The notes under the pieces were generated by a model that saw only the letters and a program-made list of their open reading frames with translations, made no database searches and had not been told where the DNA came from. From Malurus cyaneus samueli (Eukaryota; Chordata; Aves; Passeriformes; Maluridae): a stretch of DNA of 64,000 nt. Of this stretch, positions 56,001 through 64,000 are shown piece after piece. Both the position numbers and the translations under genes were made by a program. Positions within the stretch are counted from its first letter, which is position 1. The number at the start of each line of letters is the position of its first letter. The stretch spans positions 31,378,185 to 31,442,184 of the forward strand of contig CM019220.1 in the NCBI GenBank assembly GCA_009741485.1, in the 5' to 3' direction.

Positions 56001-59000
56001 GCTGTAGTAATAGGATCGTAGTTTAAGATTTCTGGAGCTAAAGAGATGGGAAAAGAAAAATGCTTTAATAAATATGGTATTCAAATAGCCTTGAATAATA
56101 CACTACATTTCTGGCATTCTTTTGCCAACCATTATTATGAGACTAAACATGTAGTTTCAATAATTAAGTTTAATATTTTCAAGCCACAGAGGTGCCAAAA
56201 AGTTACTTCTGTTTGCCTAGACACAGATGTTTGATCAGTTCACACCAAAATGGCACTACATGGCCTAAAGTTTATCTAAGTTTCAAGATGTGTTCTAATC
56301 AGATACATGCATATAAATTTTCTTCCAAGAAGTTCTGAAGTATACAGCTCTTCAAGGGGAATGATCAAGCCTTCAGCATGTTAACACTGCAAACAAGATG
56401 ACCAAGCCAATTTTAGGAAAAGTGGCTGTTAGCATAGGCTAGGTGGCAAGTTATTCACTGCAGAATGAAGCGTTCTTAAATTGACTGTTGGCAAATCATG
56501 AAGGAAACTTGTCCCTCAGAGAGGGCCAAGTGTTAACAGCAATCTTCCCCTTTCCAAGGGATATTTTAATTTCATTAAATCATCATACTAAACAGCATTG
56601 CTAATTCAAAGAACATTTCTTTGCACATGTTCATATTGTATTTCAATTCTAATCAGAAGAATTTAAGAGCCTGCATCACAGCAAATACTATAGCATGAAA
56701 TTGAGAGGTGCACTTATTGATATAAAAATTCAGGATTTTTTTGTGCAAATAGTTGTTGACCACGCTGAAAAAGAGCAGCTCAAAACATGTGGCCTTGTCC
56801 CAACATGTTCCTTCTCAGAAGTGACTTGTGAGTTGATAAGCATATTACATGAGCTGTTCCTGTTTTCTCAAAACATGAGATGTTGTGAAGCAGCCCTTCC
56901 GTACCGAGATACTCTGTTGTTCCCATGATCTGCCGCAGTTCACTGGAATTCTCAAGCTTCCGGGACATCCCAAAATCCACAATTTTTACATCACCAAGAG
57001 GATTGGCGCTGCTTAGCAAAATATTTTGAGGCTAGAATAGAAAACACTGTATTACGAATTAATAAAATGCAATCTGAAAAAAAAGCCAGATTTGCTAAAT
57101 GACACAGGTTCCATAATGCAATACTTACTGCTAAATGTTATTTAAAAATATTTCATCTCTATCCTATTAATCTCATTTTAATATCCTTTAATATCCTTTT
57201 TCTCCTCATTTTTTATGTATTTAACAAATTACTTTGATGAACATAATAATAAATTGAAGATAAAATATAAAACAAAGTCTTCTGCAGCCTCACCTTTAAA
57301 TCAAGATGAACAATATTGTTTTCATGCAAGCAGCAAAGTCCTTCAAGTATTTGCCTTATAAGCCTTACAATATCCCTTTCGCCTATTCTGTCATCCAGAT
57401 CAGGGACACACAAGTCAAATATTTCTCCTCCAGCAGCACTGAAACACATTCAAGAAACACCTATGTATTAACTTTAAATTTTGAGGCTTAAATGAGGAAT
57501 AATGTTGTCAATAGCACCTATTAATCTAACATATATCTGTAATATCAGAGACACTGGGAATATTTTTACAAGTTTATGCTAAAACACTTAATATAAACTT
57601 TGAAAAGGGAAAAAAAGAATCTGATTATGCTTTTTCTTTCCTTATGTCCTGAAACACTTTGACTAGTAACCTCATATTGCTCTGATCCCCTCAAGCAAGT
57701 GGGGAGATGCTTTCCTATTAGCAAGTGGGAAGATGCCTTCCAGGAGTCTATTTCTATCATCAGTCCCAATCAAAGAAGCTAATCTAAAAAGTCAAATCTA
57801 AAATTTCTTCCATGAGACCAATTCATAAATAATTCAGTGCAGTGCAAAGCAGCATGGAAATATCTGTGTTCATGTGGTTTATGAGTTCTTCCTACTCTTG
57901 GCTGCAGTGTCAGCTGTCTTCTTTCAGGCTCAGTTTGAGATCATTACTCAGCCTGCTCTGAATGCCTGAAGTTTCTCCCTCAAGGATGAAGGGCTACCTC
58001 AAAACTACCACTCTACCAAAATGACAGAGTCTGTTAAAAAGGTAGCTAATGGACAAAATGAATGAACACAGTCACAAGGTGAAGGCAGGTGATGTGTCAG
58101 TATTGCCTCCCCTAGCTGACTTTATGACAACACACACGTAAGGTGAGGGGTAGCACATGGCATGAATTTCAAATTTCACAAGGTCTTCAGCATTGGCTCC
58201 CAAGGTATTCTTGTACTCAAGTTACATTAAGGTCTGGATGGGTGGACACCCAGATGGGTTAAAGAGCTGAAAGGTCTGCAAAAAAAAGATTTGCAGAAGA
58301 AAAGATTTGCAAAAAAGCCTTAGAAAAATAAATAATATGTGAGGGGTCATGTAGTTCCAGGGGAAAAAAAGCTTTTTAAGATAGAATCTAGCTATATTGT
58401 TTAGAAAATTTGAAGGGATTTATCATGGTGTATGCAGACCACTATTAACAGCACTTCAAATACTCTGCACATGAAACTTAAAGCTTAGAAAGAATAATTT
58501 CACAGTTTTGCTCCTTACAATCCAAACAAGAATTTACCCATACCACAAATATAACAGATAATTCAAATTCAATTCCCAAATTAGACTTATTTTTCAGAGC
58601 TAATGAGAAGCTTCAAGGACATCTGTAAAAAAATACAGGATTTTTTTAGGCAACAGCTCCAAAAGCCAATTTTAAAACAACAAACTCAATAAATTTAGGA
58701 GCTCAAAACAGACTAAGTAACTGCAAGTCTTCCATCACCAAAAAAAGTCAAGTGCTAACTGAAGTTGACAGGGCATGGATGTGCTCAGCCACTTTGAAAT
58801 CTGTGTATGTGGTAACAATATTTTTTTTTTTTTTGGGGTGTTTTTTTTGAAATTTTAGGATTTCCCAATTTTATATTTTTTTTTTTTGTGATTTAAGTTG
58901 CATCAAAGCACTCTGGGCCTTCTCTGGTAATCCAAACACATGCTGACCTCCAGTCAGCTTGCCTGAAGTATTTGTAAACAAAAAAATATAAAGTGTATTA

Positions 59001-62000
59001 TAATGAAAGATTAGCATAATGTATACAGGGTACTGTTACAATTCTTCTAGGCATGCAAGCAACTCCCACAAAAAAATAGTAAATTGAAAGATTTTTATCT
59101 ATAAACATGGAACATGTGATGAAGGCATACTTACTATTCCAACACTAAGATGATTTCATTTGCTGTTTCATAGACTTCATGGAGATTAACTATGCGAGGA
59201 TTGGATTTCATTAATTCAAGGACAGCAATTTCATGCAGAATCTCTGCTTTGCAGTCTTGACCTCTTCGTCTCTTCTTTAAAAATTTAGCTGCATACTCTT
59301 GGCCTGTGGATTTAGCTGTACATTTTCTAACCACAGCACATCTTCCTCTATGAAATAAAAGGGAAAACATTGAGACCCAGGAAATATAAAGTACATAAAT
59401 TACCACTAGAAATAAGAAGACATAGCAAATAATTGGAAACAAACAAAAAAAAAAAATGCATTGGGAAATGCCATGCTTCACCTGCTCTTACACTATTTCC
59501 TGAACATTCACTTGGAGCCAGTGTAGAAGGATACTAAGCTCAATGAAGTTTTGGTGAGACCCAGTAAAATTCCCTTTACCCAGTCTAGGTAAACATTAAA
59601 TCAGAGTATCAGGTTACAGGGACATTTTCACTGCTGGGTCACAGAATAATTTGGTTGGAAAGGACTTCTGGAGGTCTCTAAAAGCCTCTGCTTAATGCAG
59701 GGCCAGCTATGAGATCTTACCAGGCTGCCCAGGGCTCTGGTTCAGGTTGGCAAGATATTAAAAAACCCTCAACCTCATTACAACACCTACAGGACACAGT
59801 AATAAACAAAGCAAACCCCTGTGAAATGCAGAGAATGAACAGAGAAAATAAAGTATATTTATATGCATGGGTGGGGCAGGAGGTTTTCAGTGCAAGAAAT
59901 TTTAGTCTTCAAGAGAATTTCCTTCCACAAATCACATAGTACAGCTACAAAAATCCCAGGTATCTGCAAAATGTTTCAACATATCTTAATAGAAAAGCAC
60001 CCAGTACTTAGCATTCTCTTCCTCAATTATAGTTAGACAAAGCACACTGCTTTATTTCCCAGCCAACTGTTTGGGTATGGAAAAACACCCATATTTTGGC
60101 AAAGAAATGCTTTTAAAAGAAAACCACATACTGTAGTTAAAGCACCAAGCTGGTCTTTATAAGAAAAATTATTTACAAAAAACCAACTTGAAAAGCTGCA
60201 ATAAACTGTGTATAAAGTTCTAAAAACAGTATAAAGCTGTGTACAAAGTGCAAGATCCACAGTTACGTCTTCAAAAAAGCCTTTCCACCTCCACCACAGC
60301 ACACTAAGAACAAACATAACGAAACAGCTCAGTACGAACTATCTGAGCTGTGTTCTTTTAACTAAATTAGCTTCTTTAATAGAAAAGATCACATTGCCCT
60401 GCAGGCTTTGCCTTTTTTTCTGCTGCAAAAATCCCAATGTTTGAAAGTATTATTTCTTAAAATTAAAAAAAGAAAAACCTTTCTTTGAGAAAAATGTAGA
60501 CTTTGACATTTAATCACAAAAGGGATGAGCATCACCTGAAAAAATTTAATTTTCATTTGCAAATAACTGTACAAACATGCCTAAATTATTAAATACTTGA
60601 AGATTACTTTAAATCTTACTATTATAACTTACTTAAAAATAAATTGAATAAATCAGTTCTTTGTCATTATTTATTTTAACATCAATTAGTTATGGATTTT
60701 CTCTGTCCTTTTTCTAAAGCACTAAATATTAGAGATGAAAGTTATTTAGTCTGATACATGCACACTCTTCACTTTAGCAACTATTTGTAAGCCTGAAATG
60801 GCCACGTTCTTTCACAACTGTTAAACCAGTGTATTATTGCAGTGCATTTGAAGTTACTGAGCCCAATTTCATCATTTACCCAAGGTGAAAACACTCCCTC
60901 CTGCAGCTTAGTTTCCCTTTTTAACATCACATCGCCCTGCCAGCCACGAAAGTGTCTCTAAAATTAACAAAGGGGAACCAATTTAGTTTCATGAGAACAG
61001 TAAGATCTTCTCCCATAATTTTGGCACATCTTCCATGTGGTTGCTGTGGGTCTAACAACTGTGAAGGGTCAGTGGTATCTCCAGATTCAAGACATAAGAC
61101 TTCAACTTGTTTATACTCTATTAGCAGTGCGCCAATTAAGGCAAAAATTAAGACAAAAAGGTCTTTTAGAGCCGTGGAAATAGCTCCAGAAGTGCAAAAA
61201 AGTCAGCTGGGAAGTGCTGCACTGATGCAAGCGGAGCAGTTCCCACTCCCTGCCTGCAAAGCAACTGTGTAACCTCCCCCTTCACAGCCCAGCTTTACAA
61301 GGAAAACTGATTTCAGGATGTTTTCATATCTCAACTTGGAAACCACAGAAATTTAACTACTTCAAAAGAAGCCAAGCCATGCACGCACTGGGGACAGAAC
61401 TACTTAAACCCACTAAACAGAACCTAACCTGCCAGCTTTGTGAGTCAGTGTCTTAAATATGAAAGGACCCAACAGATAAGGGTGTGGGAGGAGGAAATGG
61501 GGCTTGGGAAGCTTAAGCAGAGAACAAGAGAACTATTTACTACACCATCTCAACAGGAAAAAGAAAATTTCAAGTGAAAAGTAAAGTATATTGAATCTTT
61601 TAGAGAGGTACAAAGAAAGATGGATTTTATGTCACTTAAAAAGCATTTATACACTTAAAAACATGAAAAAATATACATGTAGTTAAGCCAGGAGAAATCA
61701 CAAGTATGTCTGCAAAACAGTTCTTTGCTTCCATTTTCTTTGCATTTTTGCACTTGTTTTGTTATGCCTGGTTTTGCATGCACAGAAAGTATTAAAGACT
61801 GTGTTCTGGAATTCACACAAAACCTACACTTTTGTTTGCTTTAGACATCATCTCGCAAGTATCAGCATTGTAACAATACCTGAGTTCTAGAGGGTGCTGC
61901 ATACATATAAACTGCTTCTGTAGAGCTTAGAATTCAAAAGCAGAGCTGACAAAAGTTAAGAAAAGAAGAAAGTTATGGGCTGCAATGTGCACTTCTATAA

Positions 62001-62972
62001 AAGTGTACCAGATAAAGCATATGCTAGAAAAATAGAAAAAAACCCAGGAGAACAATGAAGGCTAAAGAGCTGTCAAACCACATGCAGAAGAGCATCTCTG
62101 CTGACAAAACAAGGCTGCAGGTGCAGAACAGCAAGGCACAGCTGTGACACCCACCCGGGACACTTCTGTTCAGGGAGCTTGGAAATACAATCATGGCATC
62201 ATATTTGCATGGCTTAAAACCCAACTCACTGAGTATTTTTAAGATACCAATTAACCCGGTGATTTCAAAACACACATTCACTTGTATGTCTGAAACACTG
62301 TCAAAAATGGCAACATTTTGGGTGCTTTCTTATTTCCTATTTTACTATTGCAAACGTGAGCAAGGGAAGCAGGCTGCAAAATTGCTCTGAAACAGCAGAT
62401 AGTTTGAAACTTAGTTAACTGCTTGAGGTTGGGAAGGACAGAGGCAAGATCTTTGTTTTCTGGACTTCAGAAAATTCACCCAAACACCTGAGAAAACCAA
62501 CTCAAAATCATTCTTTGCCTCACAGTATTGCCTATGTCATTTCTTGCTTAGGCCATGCACCTGGAATCTGATGTGTGACTAGGCAAGGAAAGAAAGATAA
62601 TCCCAAACCTACATTCCTGTGAAAACACACCAAATCTCTCTGATGTGAAAAAGGCTGGCAACTCATGCCAACCACTGTATCTTTTCCTGGTCCCTAAAGA
62701 ACCCACTGTGATGCAAAGAAGGGGACAGGGAAGGAGAGAGGCATACTTTACTCTCCATCTACTACCATAAACACTCGCCTCGCTGTACAGAGAATCTTCT
62801 TGCAGCAGAAACTCCTCTTGCTAAAATAAAATAAATCAGAATAATCTTACCTTCCTAGCTCTTTTGATTCAAGCATATAAAAATTGTGGAAATTATCTGT
62901 CTTGATTGGTGTGTGCAGAGATGTGGCCAACAAGCCAGAAAGGCTTTTATTCTCCAGCTTTCTCCTCGACAT
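52817..62972 (-). CDS. STK17B: Serine/threonine kinase 17B (DRAK2), complete, 7 coding exons
   Basis: Death-associated-protein-kinase-family Ser/Thr kinase, involved in apoptosis signalling and lymphocyte activation thresholds. Coding exons in order of transcription: 62972-62851, 59347-59135, 57438-57294, 57031-56905, 56037-55989, 54660-54481 and 53099-52817. They total 1119 bp, giving 372 residues, the same length as human STK17B as I recall it. Seen: N-terminus [16 protein letters not shown]; glycine loop [17 protein letters not shown]-type Lys in [13 protein letters not shown]; catalytic loop [15 protein letters not shown] in [11 protein letters not shown]; activation-segment end EYLAPEIL; subdomain [16 protein letters not shown]-terminal tail with [12 protein letters not shown] and [10 protein letters not shown] (likely nuclear-localisation basic patch). 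All phases match, with no lesions. A second in-frame ATG lies one codon upstream (62975); the ATG at 62972 matches the human start. STK17A is the alternative, but length, tail and the SLC39A10 neighbourhood fit STK17B. Confidence 0.96.
54481..54660 (-). CDS. STK17B: STK17B coding exon 6: kinase C-lobe
   Basis: Reads [20 protein letters not shown], then [20 protein letters not shown] and [14 protein letters not shown]. Acceptor TTCTTAG, donor GTAAGT. Confidence 0.95.
55989..56037 (-). CDS. STK17B: STK17B coding exon 5 (49-bp microexon)
   Basis: Encodes only [17 protein letters not shown] with split codons at both ends. Acceptor CTTTAG and donor GTAGGT. It is too short to stand out as a reading frame but is required for the APE motif. 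Confidence 0.95.
56905..57031 (-). CDS. STK17B: STK17B coding exon 4: DFG segment
   Basis: Reads [37 protein letters not shown], then TTEYL. The residue after GT is Thr, where human has Pro (GTPEYLAPE). Confidence 0.95.
57294..57438 (-). CDS. STK17B: STK17B coding exon 3: catalytic loop
   Basis: Reads [20 protein letters not shown], then [20 protein letters not shown] and VHLDLK, with HLD in place of the canonical HRD as in this kinase family. Donor GTGAGG. Confidence 0.95.
59135..59347 (-). CDS. STK17B: STK17B coding exon 2: glycine loop to hinge
   Basis: Reads [31 protein letters not shown], then [20 protein letters not shown] and [15 protein letters not shown]. Carries the ATP-binding Lys and the helix-C Glu. 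Phases 2 and 2. Confidence 0.95.
59640..59810 (-). mobile_element. Older CR1 LINE fragment
   Basis: The plus strand has CACAGAATAATTTGGTTGG, AAAGGACTTCTGGAGGTCTC, then CAGGGCCAGCTATGAGATC and CCAGGCTGCCCAGGGCTC, which is the CR1 block order but more diverged than the copies near 33.5 and 47.05 kb. It is on the minus strand, in STK17B intron 1. Confidence 0.8.
62851..62972 (-). CDS. STK17B: STK17B coding exon 1
   Basis: Encodes the N-terminal extension and the beginning of the kinase fold ([12 protein letters not shown]). The donor is GTAAGA. Acceptor CTTCAG just upstream (near 63006) shows that a short 5' UTR segment of about 33 bp shares this exon. Confidence 0.93.
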
Positions 62973-64000
62973 CATCAAGAGCAGCTCTCTTCTACCAGTC
63001 ACCTGCTGAAGCAAAACAATTCAGAGTTTTGGAAATTCCAGAGTTACAGCACAGGAAAGTATACAAATATTAAGAATTTCAGTCTATAAAAGTAAAATAG
63101 ACATAACTGTGTTCAGTAGTCAATTGAAAATAACACATTTAATTACTGTAAAAATAAAAACTGAAAAGAATACTAATCAAGACATGCTAATTTAATAATG
63201 TGAACACTTAAGATAAGTTGGGGTTTTTATTCTCCCTGGAGCATACCCATAAGATACAAGGGATAAGCTTCAGTTCTAATAAAAATGCTAATAACTACTT
63301 AACTATTAGTAAGATGTACTTTTTAAAATCTTTCTGAAACTCTTCTCTGGATTGTTGCAGTAAGTTGCAGTAGTTCCTTTAAGTTTACACTTTCACCTGG
63401 TATTCCTGGAGGAATTTACCATAATTCCTTCCTGTTTGCTAACTGCAACACAGCAGGAATAGGTAAGAACAGGACACAGTGGGTTGTTTTTTTTTTTTTC
63501 TAGTGGGAATATTCACATTTCTTATTAGGTTTGATCATAGCTCCTCTGAGTTTCCTTTTTAAGGCTGAGTTAATTGTCAGAGAGAAGCATGAATGGACAA
63601 GGTCCTCTTTGCAAGTTCAGATCATTTAGAATCAAATTATGTAGTAATCCTGATTAAATTACCTTAATAAACCAGTAGAACAGCACATTATGAAGATACA
63701 CCCACCCACATAATTTCTATTACAGTTTAAAAAAAAAACCCAACAAAACCAAATCAAATTAAAAATACTGGGGTTTGGTATTTACATTTATAGGCCTGAA
63801 GCATCTCTTCAGGTGAAATGCAAAAGTAGCCTGAAAAAGGTTACTGAAGGATAACAGAAGTCATAATTGATGGCTTTTTCAAGTTAAAGAGAAGGTTTAC
63901 CTCTATTAGTGAAGGCAAAAAAAAAAATAATGGCTAATTACAAATCAGACACAGTCAGCAAAATTACAAAAATGCACCTGCAGTTTTCAAATTACAGAAA
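62973..64000 (-). other. STK17B: STK17B 5' UTR segment and upstream intron
   Basis: About 33 bp of 5' UTR (62973-63005) then a splice acceptor; the remainder is AT-rich intron. The promoter and first non-coding exon are outside the window. No CpG island is visible here, consistent with that. Confidence 0.6.

Larger units (their letters stand above)
53100..62850 (-). other. STK17B: STK17B introns
   Basis: The six introns (53100-54480, 54661-55988, 56038-56904, 57032-57293, 57439-59134, 59348-62850) hold one CR1 fragment (59.64-59.81 kb) and long T-runs near 58818-58890. No nested gene is seen. Confidence 0.6.

Overview
The window reads as vertebrate nuclear DNA from a bird. Genes are split into short exons with GT/AG junctions, introns are AT-rich, and there are several CR1 LINE 3' ends of the avian type (the ATCATAGAATCATAGAATG signature and its relatives near 33.5, 47.05 and 59.65 kb). 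I cannot name the species. There is one ambiguous base (n at 33570).

Layout. (1) 1-16.8 kb, plus strand: the second half of SLC39A10 (zinc transporter ZIP10), seven coding exons from the first membrane segment to the stop at 13809, then a long 3' UTR. The ectodomain exons lie upstream of the window. (2) 16.8-23.5 kb: mostly AT-rich intergenic DNA, with unidentified coding-like, apparently decayed sequence on the minus strand at 19.08-19.50 kb and 20.09-20.42 kb, and a diverged tandem duplication at 22.74-23.05 kb. (3) 23.55-26.43 kb, plus strand: a complete four-exon survivin-like gene (BIRC5-like, single BIR domain, 183 aa). (4) 26.96-46.78 kb, minus strand: a broken axonemal dynein heavy chain gene. 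About a dozen exon relics appear in the correct order from tail and linker (46.8 kb) through the AAA1 entrance, stalk, AAA5 and AAA6 to the start of the C-terminal region (26.96 kb). They carry stops, frameshifts and large deletions. Synteny (SLC39A10 - DNAH7 - STK17B in human) identifies it as a DNAH7 pseudogene. (5) 49.18-49.76 kb: a CpG island standing where the dynein promoter would be expected. (6) 52.8-63.0 kb, minus strand: STK17B (DRAK2 kinase), all seven coding exons, 372 aa, the same length as the human protein as I recall it.

The three intact genes are functionally unrelated: plasma-membrane zinc import, a chromosomal-passenger or inhibitor-of-apoptosis-like protein, and a death-associated-protein-family Ser/Thr kinase. 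They are conserved neighbours, not an operon or pathway. The most interesting content is the collapse of the roughly 4000-residue dynein gene to about 20 kb of recognisable debris, with its probable CpG-island promoter still GC-rich, and the survivin paralogue whose zinc-binding spacing is one residue short. All dynein and kinase identifications come from translating the sequence by eye and matching family motifs from memory; no database search was run.
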